Assembly: GCA_963773655.1 (NCBI GenBank)
Contig: CAVZBX010000003.1
Span: 757,790-821,789 of the forward strand
Direction of reading: 5' to 3'
Length of the DNA stretch: 64,000 bases
DNA from: DASSQJ01 sp963773655
Lineage (GTDB): Bacteria > Actinomycetota > Actinomycetes > Actinomycetales > Dermatophilaceae
A program made the position numbers and the translations under genes. Shown piece by piece: positions 52,952 to 62,637 of this stretch. Each line of letters opens with the position of its first letter. Position 1 is the first letter of the stretch. A model generated the notes under the pieces. That model did no database searches. It saw only the letters and a program-made list of their open reading frames with translations, and was not told the DNA's origin.

Positions 52952-53740
52952 TCAGGACCCCGGCAGACCGTCCGCGGCGTCGTCGTAGTACTGACGGTTG
53001 CGCAGGGCGGCGGCCGCGGCCTCGTCGAGGCAGACGACGGTGTCGGCGTGCCACTGCAGCACCGACGCCGGCACCGACGCCGTGAGCGGCCCCTCCAGCG
53101 CGGCGGCGACGGCCTCGGCCTTGGCGTCCCCGGTGGCGACGAGCACGAGGCGCCGGGCGTCGAGGATGGTCCCGAGGCCTTGGGTGACGCAGTGCGTCGG
53201 CACGTCCGCGAGGTCGGTGAAGAAGCGGGCGTTGTCGCGCCGGGTGCGCGCCGAGAGCCGTTTGACCCGCGTCCTCGAGGTCATCGCCGACCCCGGCTCG
53301 TTGAACCCGAGGTGGCCGTTCGTGCCGATGCCGAGGACCTGCACATCGACCCCGCCGGCCGCCCGGATGCGGCGCTCGTAGGCCTCGGCCGCGGCGGTCA
53401 GCGACGCCGGGTCGGTGCCGGACCCGTCGGGCACCGCCAGCCGCTCCGCGGGCAGCCCGATGACGTCGCAGACCTCCCGGAGGAGCACCTGTCGGTAGCC
53501 CTCGGGGTGGCCGGCGGGCAGGCCGACGTACTCGTCGAGGGCGAACCCGTGCGCGCGCGTGAAGTCGGCGCGGCCCTCCGCGACGGCTCGGCCCAGCTCG
53601 CGGTAGAGGCCGAGGGGTGAGGAGCCGGTGGCCAGCCCGAGGACCGGCTCGCGCCCCTCCACACCGGCGAGCGCCCCGAGCACCGCGGCGGCCGCCCGGC
53701 GGGCCGTCCCCTCCGGGGTGGCGCTGACGAGGACCTCCAT
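52952..53740 (-). CDS. nagB: Glucosamine-6-phosphate deaminase
   Basis: Converts glucosamine-6-phosphate to fructose-6-phosphate and ammonia in amino-sugar use. The 262-residue protein has LGLATGSSPLGLYREL, the active-site FALDEYVGLPAGHPEGY and the signature LGIGTNGHLGFNEPGS. It lies 40 bases downstream of a GH3 hexosaminidase in the same orientation. No nagA is visible between or beside them. Confidence 0.92.
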   Translation of the reverse strand: MEVLVSATPEGTARRAAAAVLGALAGVEGREPVLGLATGSSPLGLYRELGRAVAEGRADFTRAHGFALDEYVGLPAGHPEGYRQVLLREVCDVIGLPAERLAVPDGSGTDPASLTAAAEAYERRIRAAGGVDVQVLGIGTNGHLGFNEPGSAMTSRTRVKRLSARTRRDNARFFTDLADVPTHCVTQGLGTILDARRLVLVATGDAKAEAVAAALEGPLTASVPASVLQWHADTVVCLDEAAAAALRNRQYYDDAADGLPGS

Positions 53741-53780
53741 CAGCGGGCCACCTCGGCGCCGCCGATGTCGATGCCGGGCC

Positions 53781-55175
53781 TCACCGTGCGACCTCGCCGC
53801 GGAGCAGTGCGAGCAGGGCCCGGGCCACGGCGGGTGAGCCGCCGTAGGTCTCGACGTCGGCGCCCCCTCGCGGCCACCCGCACTCGACGAGCACGACGCG
53901 ATGGCCCGCGGACCGCAGCCGCTCGGCGGTGGTGTGGGCGGGGTGAGCGGGGTCGATGGAGCGGCCGACCACGGCCACCTTGGCGCCGGTCGGGACCTCG
54001 CCGGCCGGCACGGTCGCGCCCAGCGCGGCCGGCCCCCACGACACCGCGCCCACGGCGAGGTTGGTTCCGGACCCGACCTGCACGACGGCCAGGTGCGCGG
54101 GGTCCGCCACGAAGGCGGCCACCGCGTCGGAGGTGGCGAAGGTGCGGGCGACGGCGGTGTCGGGGATGACCGCCGACTCCCGGGTGTGCCGATCGGGCCG
54201 GTGCCGCTCGGCGAGCGCCCGGACCCGGCCGGAGGCCTCGACCAGCCGCTCGTGCGGCAGCCGCCCCGACCCCACCGCCGTCACCACCGCGGCGAGGACG
54301 TCGGCATGGCGCTTCGAGGTGGTGGCCGAGCCGAGGCAGAGCAGGTCGACCCCGGCGGCGAGGGCGCGCACCGCCGCCTCGGGTATGCCGGTCCCGGCGC
54401 TGGCCCCGGCCATGTCGAGGGCGTCGCTGACGAGCACGCCGTCGAACCCCAGCTCGTCCCGGAGCACGCGGACGGCGCTGGGCGAGAACGTCGCCGGGCG
54501 GTCGGGGTCGATCGCGGAGACCACGACGTGCGACGTCATCACGCAGGACACACCGGCCCGGACGGCTGCGGCGAACGGGACGAGCTCGCGCTCGCGGAGC
54601 ACCTGCAGGGGGACGTCGACGCGGGGGAGGCCGTGGTGGGAGTCGACCACCGTGTCACCGTGGCCCGGGAAGTGCTTGGCGCAGGCCGCCACACCGGTCG
54701 ACTGCAGCCCCTCGACCCAGGCGGCGCCGTGCCGTCCCACCAGGGCCGGGTCGGCCCCGAGGCTGCGAACCCCGATGACCGGGTTCTCCGGTGAGGAGTT
54801 GACGTCGACGACGGGAGCGAGGTCCAGACCGATGCCGAGCGTGGCGAGCTCGGCACCGATGGCGGCGGCCGACCGACGCGTCAGCTCCTCGTCGTCGAGG
54901 CGCCCGAGCACGGCGTTCCCCACCGTGGGCGACCCCTGCGGGTAGTGGACACGGGTGACGTCGCCGCCCTCCTCGTCGACGGCGAGCAGCACGCCCGGCA
55001 GCCGCTCGTGCAGGTCCGCGCACACGGGGGCCAGGCCGCCGTCCGGCCCGACGTTGTCGCCGTAGAGGCACACCGAGACCAGCCCGGTGGCGCGCGCCTC
55101 CACGAGCCACGCCGGCACCGTCGATCCCGCGAAGCCGGGCTGGAGCACGGCCGCGACGTCGGCGAGCAGGCTCAT
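53781..55175 (-). CDS. Glycoside hydrolase family 3 beta-N-acetylhexosaminidase
   Basis: GH3 enzyme likely releasing GlcNAc from peptidoglycan fragments or chitooligosaccharides (NagZ-like). The 464-residue protein has the NagZ motif KHFPGHGDTVVDSHHGLP, whose D-H dyad acts as acid/base, and the nucleophile Asp in SDALDMAGAS. A C-terminal GH3 domain of about 130 residues is present. No signal peptide is visible, so it is probably cytoplasmic. ATG 55175 is preferred over the adjacent GTG. It lies upstream of nagB, which fits GlcNAc recycling. Confidence 0.88.
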   Translation of the reverse strand: MSLLADVAAVLQPGFAGSTVPAWLVEARATGLVSVCLYGDNVGPDGGLAPVCADLHERLPGVLLAVDEEGGDVTRVHYPQGSPTVGNAVLGRLDDEELTRRSAAAIGAELATLGIGLDLAPVVDVNSSPENPVIGVRSLGADPALVGRHGAAWVEGLQSTGVAACAKHFPGHGDTVVDSHHGLPRVDVPLQVLRERELVPFAAAVRAGVSCVMTSHVVVSAIDPDRPATFSPSAVRVLRDELGFDGVLVSDALDMAGASAGTGIPEAAVRALAAGVDLLCLGSATTSKRHADVLAAVVTAVGSGRLPHERLVEASGRVRALAERHRPDRHTRESAVIPDTAVARTFATSDAVAAFVADPAHLAVVQVGSGTNLAVGAVSWGPAALGATVPAGEVPTGAKVAVVGRSIDPAHPAHTTAERLRSAGHRVVLVECGWPRGGADVETYGGSPAVARALLALLRGEVAR

Positions 55176-55320
55176 CACGTCACCGCCCCGGGGACGCGTT
55201 CACCGAGCTCGTCACAGGTGTCAGCAAACTGCACTCGCCGGTGGTCCACAAGCCGTGGTGGTGCGGCCGAGAGGGACCGATGGTGCACGGGGGGTGGGCT
55301 GTCACCGGCACCGGGTCTGG

Positions 55321-55332
55321 TGGAATGGCGCG
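55321..55332 (+). promoter_or_regulatory. Leaderless -10 box for pepN
   Basis: TGGAAT (55321-55326) lies six bases before ATG 55333. Confidence 0.4.
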
Positions 55333-57817
55333 ATGCGCTCCCTGACCCGCGACGAGGCCGTCGCCCGCGCCGCCCTGCTCACCGTCGACGCGATGGAGGT
55401 CGACCTCGACCTCGACCGCGGGCCGGAGGTCTTCGGCTCCCGGGCGACCCTCCGGTTCACCTGCCACGAGCCCGGCGCCTCGACCTTCGTCGACCTGCGA
55501 CCGCGCGCGCTCCACTCCGTGCGGCTCAACGGCGAGGACCTCGACCCGGCCGCCCTCGACGACGGCCGGCTGCCGCTGGTGGGGCTGGCCGGGGACAACG
55601 TCCTCGAGGTCGAGGCCACGATGGCGTACGGCCACGACGGGCAGGGCCTGCACCGCAGCACCGACCCCGCCGACGACGAGGACTACGTCTACGGCCACCT
55701 CTTCCTCGACGCCGCCCCACGGGTCTTCGCGTGCTTCGACCAGCCCGACCTCAAGGCGCCGTACACCGTGCGGGTCGCCGCACCGGAGCGCTGGACGGTG
55801 GTCGGCAACGGGGCCGCCGAGCCGGTGGCACCCGGCCGCTGGGAGCTCGCGACCACGCCGCCGCTCGCCACGTACTTCGTCACCGTCTGCGCCGGCCCGT
55901 ACGTGTCGGTGCGCGACGAGCACGACGGCATCCCGCTCGCGCTCCACGCCCGGGCCTCGCTCGAGCCGTACCTGCGCGAGCAGGCGCCGCAGATGCTGGG
56001 GACGACCCGTGCCTGCCTCGACCACTACCACCGGCTGTTCGGCATCCGGTACCCGTTCGGGGAGTACCACCAGGTGTTCGTGCCCGAGTTCAACGCCGGT
56101 GCCATGGAGAACCCCGGCTGTGTCACCTTCCGCGACACCTACGTCTTCCGCGGGGCGGCGACACCCGACGAGGTCCTCTCGCGCGACAACACCATCGCCC
56201 ACGAGATGGCACACATGTGGTTCGGCGACCTGGTGACGATGCGGTGGTGGGACGACCTGTGGCTCAACGAGTCGTTCGCGGAGTACATGGCCTACCGCGC
56301 GATGGACGACGCGCTGGGCGAGACGGGCGGGTGGACCGAGTTCGGCATCGCGCGCAAGCTCTGGGGGTACGCGGCGGAGCGGTCGCCGAGCACCCACCCC
56401 GTGGCGGGCTCGCCCGCGCCGGACGCCATCTCGGCACTGCAGAACTTCGACGGCATCTCCTACGCCAAGGGAGCCTCTGTGCTCCGCCAGCTCATCGCCC
56501 ACATCGGTGACGCCGCCTTCGTCGCCGGGGTCGCTCAGTACCTGCGCGCGCACGCGTTCGGCAACGGCGAGCTGGGCGAGTTCCTCGACGCCGTGGCCGA
56601 CGCGTCGGGGCGACCCCTCGACGCCTGGGCGCAGGCCTGGCTGCGGACCGCCGGCGCGGACCGGCTCGCGCTCGGGCGCGACGGCGTGCTGACGCGCGAG
56701 GTGCCGGCGGCCCACCCGGCGGACCGGCCGCACACCTTCGACGTGGCCGCCTTCGCCGGCGGCGGGGAGGCGCTGCGCGAGGCCGTCGTCGTCCACGGGC
56801 CGACGGTGACCGTGCCGGGGGTGGCGGAGCTGCCGGCGGGTGCCGTGGTCGTGCCGAACGCCGGCGACCTCACCTGGGCAGAGGTGGTGCTCGACGACGC
56901 GACCCTGGCCGCGCTGCCCGATGGGCTCGCGGCGGTGCCGTCGCCGGTGGCGCGCTCGGTCGTGTGGGGGTCGCTCCTCGCCTCGGTGGCCCAGGCGGCG
57001 GTGGACCCGCGGCACGTGCTCGAGGTGTTCGACCGGGCCTGGCCGGGGGAGACCGACTCCGCGCTGCTCCAGCGGGTCCCGGTGCGGATGACGGCGGAGG
57101 TCGTGCCGCTCTTCCTGCCCCCGGGTGAGCGGGAATCGGCCCTGGCGCGGGTGGCAGCCGCCGCCGACCGCCTGGCGGCGCACGAGGACGCGGGGTCGAC
57201 GGTGGCGGGCGTCGCGGTCGTCGCCGCCCGGGTGTGGGCGCGCGCCGGCTCCGACGTCGAGCGGCTGCGTCGGTGGGCCGCCGGGGAGGGGCTCCCCGCC
57301 GTGCTCGCCGCCGACGAGGACTTCCGCTGGCTGGTCCTGCGCCGTCTCGCCACGCTCGGCGAGCTGGGTGACCCCGAGCTGGAGGCGGCCGAGGACGCGG
57401 ACCGCTCGCTCGCCGGCCGCCTCGCCGCCCTCGGGGTACGGGCGGTGCGGCCGACGCCGGAGGCCAAGGAGTGGGCCTGGGCGCGGCTGCGGGACGACGC
57501 CGAGCCTCTCCAACTACGCAGCGCTCGAGGTGGCCCGCGGCTTCTGGGCAGCGCCGGATCCCGGGCTCGTGCGCCCGTACGTGACGCAGGTGGGCGACCT
57601 GCTCGCGGTCATGGACCGGCGGATGGGGGAGGACGCGCTCTCGCGGGTGGCGACCGCGCTCCATCCCAAGCGGGTGGTCGAGGACGCGACGCTGGCGGCG
57701 TCCGAGGCGCTCGTCGCGCGCTCGGACCTCTCGCCGGGGGTGCACCGTTCGCTGCTCGACGAGGACCACGTGCTGCGGGAGGCGCTGGCCAGCCGCCGCC
57801 GGTACGACCCGCGCTGA
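55333..57817 (+). pseudogene. pepN: Aminopeptidase N, frameshifted near the 3' end
   Basis: M1-family zinc aminopeptidase of actinobacterial type. The first frame gives about 724 residues with the exopeptidase motif GAMEN, the zinc motif HEMAHMWFGDL and the downstream ligand NESFAEY. At about 57505 (gag-c-ctctcc) the coding signal moves by one base into the next frame, where LSNYAALEVARGFW through RRRYDPR completes the normal C-terminal ERAP1-like domain and stops at 57817. A one-base insertion explains this exactly. Without correction the first frame runs on in unrelated Gly/Arg-rich sequence to 57948. It may be a sequencing error or a recent real mutation; the catalytic domain is intact either way. 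Confidence 0.85.
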
Positions 57818-57901
57818 TCCGGGACGCCCGCCCGGCTGGGGCCGGGCGAGGGCCGGGGGCGGGGCGGGTGCGGAGCGGTCGTTGCGGCGGGGCTGGCGGC
57901 G

Positions 57902-57969
57902 CTCAGCGCAGGGTCCTGGTGCCCAGCGCAGGTTCCAGCAGGCGCTGAGGCGCACCAGGGTGCGCTGAG
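57902..57969. repeat. Long imperfect cruciform between pepN and VWA gene
   Basis: Three nested paired blocks: CTCAGCGCA (57902-57910) with TGCGCTGAG (57961-57969), CCTGGTGC (57915-57922) with GCACCAGG (57952-57959), and CAGCGC (57924-57929) with GCGCTG (57942-57947). It lies between convergent genes and could end transcription from both sides. Confidence 0.6.
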
Positions 57970-58001
57970 GTGCACCGGGGGGAGGGCTGCGGGGGTGCGC
58001 T

Positions 58002-58055
58002 GGGCCGGAGGCCGTGCGGTGCACCACGGTGCGCCGGGCCGGGGGCCGTGCGGTG
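58002..58055. repeat. Direct repeat, two 20-bp copies
   Basis: Copies at 58002-58021 and 58036-58055, GGGCCGG then A or G then GGCCGTGCGGTG, 19 of 20 identical, starting 34 bases apart. They occupy the last part of the 253-base gap after pepN, which otherwise holds only the cruciform. Confidence 0.7.
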
Positions 58056-58070
58056 GGGCCGCGTCGCCGC

Positions 58071-60116
58071 TCAGCCGGCCCAGAAGCCCCGCTCGCCGAA
58101 CAGGTCGCGGTAGGACGCAGGCATCCCCGGGGCCCGTCCCCCGAGGTAGGAGCCCACGACCGCCGCGCCCAGGTCACCGAGCTCGGGGGCCACCACCCGC
58201 CCGCCGGCCCGGCGCGCCATCGAGTCGACGAACCTCGCCAGGCCGGGGTCCTCGCCGAGCCGGAAGAAGGTGGTCTGCGCACCCAGCCGGGCGGCGGCGT
58301 CGAGCTCGCTCACCGCCAGCGCCAGGGTCTTGGGGTGCGGCGGGTAGTCGAAGAAGACCGAGCCACCGGGCTCGAGGTGGGAGGTGGGCTCGCCGTCGGT
58401 GACGACGAGGAGCACGGGCTGCTCGTTCGGGTGGCGACGGAAGTGGCGGTTCGCGAGCAGCAGCGCGTGGTGGAGGTTGGTGCCCTTGTCCCACACGGCG
58501 TCGAGCCCGGTCAGCTCCTCGATGCCCATGGTCCGCGCGTGCCGCGCGAAGGCCACGAGCTCGAGGTGGTCGCCGCGGAAGCGGGTGGAGATCAGCTGGT
58601 GCAGCGCCAGTGCCGTGCGTTTCATCGGCACCCAGCGTCCGTCCATCGCCATCGAGAACGAGGTGTCGACGAGGAGCGCGACGCAGGCGCGGGTGCGGGC
58701 CTCGGTCTCGGTCACCTCGACGTCGCGGATGTCGAGCCGGATGCCGTCGCGGGGGTCCACCCCCTCGGCCACCGATCGCGTGATCGCGTTCGTCATCGTG
58801 CGGGTCGTGTCCCAGGGCTCGGTGTCGCCGAACTCCCACGGACGCGTGGCCCCGCTCTGTTCCCCCGCCGCGCCCGCGGTGCGGGTGTCGCGTTGGCCGC
58901 CGCGGTTCGACAGGCGCCCGGCGACGTCGCGCAGGAGCGACTTGCCGAGCTCGCGCATCGCCCGCGGCGAGAGTCGCAGCGCGCCGTCGGGGGTGCGGGT
59001 GAGGTAGCCGCTCTCGCGCAGGGCCCGCTCGAGGTCGGCGAGGGCCCGCGCGTCGACGGCGGAGTCCTCCCCGAGCTGGCGGGCGAGGGCGTCGAGGTCG
59101 ACGTCGTCCATGCGCGCCCCGGGACCGGACTGGGACAGCTGGTCGGACAGGGCGTCGAGCTCGGCGAGGTCCTGGAGCACCCCGGTGCCGTCGCCGAGTC
59201 CCAGGCCCTGGTCGCCGCGGAACCGCTCGGAGCCGTCCCAGTCCTCCCCCGGGCGCAGCGAGCGCAGCAGCCCGTCGAGCCGGCCCAGCTGCTCGTCGAG
59301 CGTGGGTGACCCGAAGGCCTGCTGGGACAGCTGCGCGAGCTCGGCGCGCTGCTCGGGGGTCATCGACTGCAGCATCCGCTGGGCCGCGGCGGCCCGGGAG
59401 GCGAGCGCATCGATCAGCTCGTCGACGTCCTTCGGGTTCTCCGGGAAGAAGTCCCCGTGCTCGTCCATGAACCGTCGGAAGTCCTCGGGGGTGTCCTCGC
59501 CCCGGGCATGGGCGTCGAGGAGGTCGGTGAGGTCGCCGAGCATCCTCTCGACCCGGGCGCGGTCCTCGTCGGTGGCGTTCTCGAGGGCCTGCTTCATCCC
59601 CGCGAAGCGCTGGTCGAGCATCTCCCGGCCGAGGAGGTCCTTGATCTGCTCGTACTTCTCCCGGCCCTCGGTGCTGCGCCAGTCGTAGTCGGACAGCTCG
59701 CTGACCGCCGCCGCCGGGGACGGCGGCAGGCTCTCGATCCGCACCTCGGCGAACCGGGCGTCGTCGTCGAGGTCGCGGGCCAGCTGCTTGCGCTCGGCGA
59801 GCACCGCCTCCTCGAGCAGGCGGCGCACCTCCTCGAGGGTCCCGCCGAGCGAGTGCTGCCGCAACAGCTCGCGGCGGCGCTCGGACACCCGGCGGGCGAG
59901 GTCGTCGAGCCCGGACTGCCGGCCCGTCCCCTGTCGCAGCAGCTCGCGCATCGCCCGCTCGGGGGAGTGGCCCGCCATGACGTCCTCGCCGATGGCGTCC
60001 AGGGCCTCGCGCAGGTCCACCGGGGGGGCGAGCGGGTCACCCCCGGCGTAGCGCGAGTAGGCCGACCGCCGCCGCTCGGGCCGTCGGCGCTTCTCGCCAC
60101 CCGGTGTGGTGCTCAC
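58071..60116 (-). CDS. VWA-domain protein partnered with MoxR-type ATPase
   Basis: A 681-residue protein. The N-terminal two thirds are charged helical sequence. The C-terminal ~190 residues are a von Willebrand A domain with MIDAS residues DTSFS, a Thr in KGTNLHHAL and Asp in VTDGEP. It corresponds in size and layout to the mycobacterial partner of an Mg-chelatase-like ATPase (Rv0959, from memory). GTG 60116 overlaps the ATPase stop. Such AAA+/VWA pairs act as metal-insertion or assembly chaperones; the client here is unknown. Confidence 0.85.
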   Translation of the reverse strand: MSTTPGGEKRRRPERRRSAYSRYAGGDPLAPPVDLREALDAIGEDVMAGHSPERAMRELLRQGTGRQSGLDDLARRVSERRRELLRQHSLGGTLEEVRRLLEEAVLAERKQLARDLDDDARFAEVRIESLPPSPAAAVSELSDYDWRSTEGREKYEQIKDLLGREMLDQRFAGMKQALENATDEDRARVERMLGDLTDLLDAHARGEDTPEDFRRFMDEHGDFFPENPKDVDELIDALASRAAAAQRMLQSMTPEQRAELAQLSQQAFGSPTLDEQLGRLDGLLRSLRPGEDWDGSERFRGDQGLGLGDGTGVLQDLAELDALSDQLSQSGPGARMDDVDLDALARQLGEDSAVDARALADLERALRESGYLTRTPDGALRLSPRAMRELGKSLLRDVAGRLSNRGGQRDTRTAGAAGEQSGATRPWEFGDTEPWDTTRTMTNAITRSVAEGVDPRDGIRLDIRDVEVTETEARTRACVALLVDTSFSMAMDGRWVPMKRTALALHQLISTRFRGDHLELVAFARHARTMGIEELTGLDAVWDKGTNLHHALLLANRHFRRHPNEQPVLLVVTDGEPTSHLEPGGSVFFDYPPHPKTLALAVSELDAAARLGAQTTFFRLGEDPGLARFVDSMARRAGGRVVAPELGDLGAAVVGSYLGGRAPGMPASYRDLFGERGFWAG

Positions 60117-61537
60117 CCGTACACCGTCTCCCCGCCGCCGGTGTCCTTGCTGATCCGCCGGGCCAGGTAGAGGCCCTCGAGCGCGAGCTCGATCGCGCTC
60201 GCCCGCTCGCCGTCGTTCGTGGCCCCGAACCGCCGGGCCACCTCGTCGTAGAGGTCGGACTCACCGAGCACCGGAAGCCCCTCGAGGAACTCGGCGGCTC
60301 CGACGTTCTCGCCGGTGGTGACCAGTGCGCCGTCCTCGATGGCCGCGACCAGCAGACCCATGTCGATGCCGCCGAGGTGCCGGCGGGCGGTCTCGGCGGT
60401 GGCGGTGCGCAGCAGGTGGCCGAGGACCTCGCGCTCGCGGCCCTCCTCGCCGGTCTCCAGCTCGACCTTGCCGCGCAGCACGTCGACCGCGCCCTCGAGG
60501 TCGACGACGCGCGCCACGGCATCCGGTTCGCCCTGCGTCGTCGCGCGGTGCAGGGCCGCGGCCGCCACCGTCTCGGCGGCGGCGATGGCGAAGCGGGCCG
60601 ACACCCCGGAGCGCTGGTCGACCGAGCTGGAGCCACGCAGCCCGCGGGTGAACCGGGCGACGATCTCGACGAGCGGGTCGGGCACGGTGGCGACGAGCTT
60701 GGCCTCCTGCCGGACGACGGCCACCTCGTCGTCGAGCTCGCGCGGGTAGTGGGTGCGGATCTCGGCGCCGAAGCGGTCCTTGAGCGGGGTGATGATGCGC
60801 CCGCGGTTGGTGTAGTCCTCGGGGTTGGCGCTCGCGACGACGAGCACGTCGAGGGGGAGCCGGAGGACGTACCCGCGGATCTGGATGTCGCGTTCCTCCA
60901 TGACGTTGAGCATCGCGACCTGGATGCGCTCGGCGAGGTCGGGCAGCTCGTTGATCGCGACGATGCCGCGGTGGGTGCGGGGGATGAGCCCGAAGTGGAT
61001 GGTCTCGGGGTCGCCCAGGCGCCGGCCCTCGGCCACCCGTATCGGGTCGACGTCGCCGATGAGGTCGGCGACCGAGGTGTCGGGCGTGGCGAGCTTCTCG
61101 CTGTACCGCTCGTCGCGGTGGCGCCACACCACGGGCAGGGCGTCGCCGAGCTCGGCCGCCCGGCGCCGGGAGGCGACGGTGATCGGCTCGTACGGGTGCT
61201 CCCCGAGCTCGGAGCCGTCGATGACCGGGGTCCACTCGTCGAGCAGCCCCACGAGGCTGCGCAGCAGGCGGGTCTTGCCCTGGCCGCGCTCGCCGAGGAG
61301 CACGACGTCGTGGCCGGCGATGAGCGCGCGCTCGAGCTGGGGGATGACGGTGGAGCCGAAGCCGTGCAGCCCCGGCCAGGGGTCGTGACCGTCGGCGAGG
61401 GCGGCCAGCAGGTTCGCCCGGATCTCGGCGTGCACGGAGAGCGCCCGGTGGCCGGACGCCCGCAGCTCGCCGACCGTGGCGATCTGCGGTGCAGGGGTGC
61501 GCGGCGTCGTGACCGCGGGGACCGTGGGGTCGCTCAT
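60113..61537 (-). CDS. MoxR/magnesium-chelatase-type AAA+ ATPase
   Basis: A 474-residue AAA+ ATPase. Walker A is GERGQGKT. The Walker-B-like strand is HRGIVAINELPDL, with Asn in the usual Asp position. Sensor I is VVASANPEDYTNRGR, followed by an arginine-rich region LKDRFGAEIRTHYPRE. It resembles ChlI/MoxR members and the mycobacterial Rv0958 (from memory). It is coupled by a 4-base overlap with the VWA gene. The role is probably chaperone-like, not true Mg-chelatase, since no tetrapyrrole gene is nearby. Confidence 0.85.
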   Translation of the reverse strand: MSDPTVPAVTTPRTPAPQIATVGELRASGHRALSVHAEIRANLLAALADGHDPWPGLHGFGSTVIPQLERALIAGHDVVLLGERGQGKTRLLRSLVGLLDEWTPVIDGSELGEHPYEPITVASRRRAAELGDALPVVWRHRDERYSEKLATPDTSVADLIGDVDPIRVAEGRRLGDPETIHFGLIPRTHRGIVAINELPDLAERIQVAMLNVMEERDIQIRGYVLRLPLDVLVVASANPEDYTNRGRIITPLKDRFGAEIRTHYPRELDDEVAVVRQEAKLVATVPDPLVEIVARFTRGLRGSSSVDQRSGVSARFAIAAAETVAAAALHRATTQGEPDAVARVVDLEGAVDVLRGKVELETGEEGREREVLGHLLRTATAETARRHLGGIDMGLLVAAIEDGALVTTGENVGAAEFLEGLPVLGESDLYDEVARRFGATNDGERASAIELALEGLYLARRISKDTGGGETVYG

Positions 61538-61666
61538 CGCCTCACGCTACGTCAGCGACGCGGCGCTCGGGAGGGCACGTGCGAGAACGCCGTTCTGTCG
61601 AACCCGTGGACGCTCCCGCCGAGGGCTGCACCCCGGTCCGGATGACGACGACCCCGCGGGGAAACC

Positions 61667-62323
61667 TCACCTCGCCGGGTGGGTCGCTGCCGGCGGCCGG
61701 AGGGTCGAGGCGACGTCCGCCCCGAGGGCGGCGACGGCTCCCACGACGCCCGCGGCCAGGCCGAAGGCGAGCAGCACGGCGGGCTCCTGGCCGACGTTGA
61801 CCGATGCGTACCAGAGGGCCCCTGCGGCCGTGGCGAGCGCCGCGACCGTCGCGGCCAGGCGGGCGACGTCGGTGCCCACGTGCCGGTGCTCGCCGGCGAG
61901 GTCGCGGAGCGCGTCGACGTCGAGCCCGACGACGAGGGCCGTCAGCAGGCCCCCGACGAGGACGAGGGCGACGAGCCCCTCCGACACCCCGGCCGCCCAC
62001 GACACCGCCAGCACGAACAGCGCGACGGCCATGAGCAGCACCCAGAGCACCCCGCCGCCCACGAGCAGGCCGACAGAGGCGCCCACGGTGCTGGAGCGGG
62101 TGTCGCGGCGACCGTGGAGCCGCCAGACGACGTAGGGACAGACGAGCACGACCCCGAGCATGGCGAGCGACGACACCCACGAGTACCAGCCGGAGTCGCC
62201 GACCTCCTCCTCGACGAGGGTGATGAGGCCGAGGACGGCGGCGGCCGCGGCCGTCGTCAGGAGGAGGGCGTCTGCTGCCAGGGTGCGGCGCTCGGCGGGC
62301 AGGAGACGAGTCAGTGCCGACAT
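61667..62323 (-). CDS. Membrane protein of unknown function
   Basis: A 218-residue integral membrane protein with five or six hydrophobic helices, for example LLLTTAAAAAVLGLITLV, SLAMLGVVLVCPYVVW, VLWVLLMAVALFVLAVSWAAG, LVALVLVGGLLTALVVG and AVLLAFGLAAGVVGAVAALG. ATG 62323 has GAAGGAG ten bases upstream; the GTG nine bases earlier lies too close to that site. No family recognised. The 314-base stretch upstream holds a tandem repeat and no gene. Confidence 0.7.
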   Translation of the reverse strand: MSALTRLLPAERRTLAADALLLTTAAAAAVLGLITLVEEEVGDSGWYSWVSSLAMLGVVLVCPYVVWRLHGRRDTRSSTVGASVGLLVGGGVLWVLLMAVALFVLAVSWAAGVSEGLVALVLVGGLLTALVVGLDVDALRDLAGEHRHVGTDVARLAATVAALATAAGALWYASVNVGQEPAVLLAFGLAAGVVGAVAALGADVASTLRPPAATHPAR

Positions 62324-62436
62324 CGTGATCACACTCCTTCAGGAGCGGTTCCGTGCACGTCCAGCGTAGGAGCGTGCGTGGAGCGGGGCGGCTCGACGTG
62401 ACCTACGGGACGGAGCCCTCCCGCGCACCCCGCGGG

Positions 62437-62568
62437 CTCTGGTCGCTCCCGCGGGCTCTGGTCGCTCCCGCGGGCTCTGGTCGCTCCCGCGGGCTCTGGT
62501 CGCTCCTGCCGCCTCTGGTCGCTCCCGCGGCTCTGGTCGCTCCCGCGCGCTCTGGTCGCTCCCGCGGG
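62437..62568. repeat. 19-bp tandem repeat, seven units
   Basis: Unit ctctggtcgctcccgcggg, starting at 62437, 62456, 62475, 62494, 62513, 62531 and 62550. Copies 1-4 are nearly identical. One unit is 18 bp and copies 4-7 carry substitutions. It lies in a 314-base gap between the membrane-protein gene and the YajQ gene. The unit length is not a multiple of three, so it is unlikely to be coding. Confidence 0.9.
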
Positions 62569-62637
62569 GTCATGGTGCTGTGGCACCGCCATCGGGCGAG
62601 ACGGACCAGAGCCGACGCGCTGCCGACCGCCGGGGGC

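Noticed and set aside
62437..62568. CRISPR array
   Set aside because: The repeats are directly tandem with no spacers and only 19 bp long.
62329..62592. 87-residue reverse-strand frame over the tandem repeat
   Set aside because: A 19-bp unit changes frame each copy; the peptide is repeat-derived with no supporting start site.
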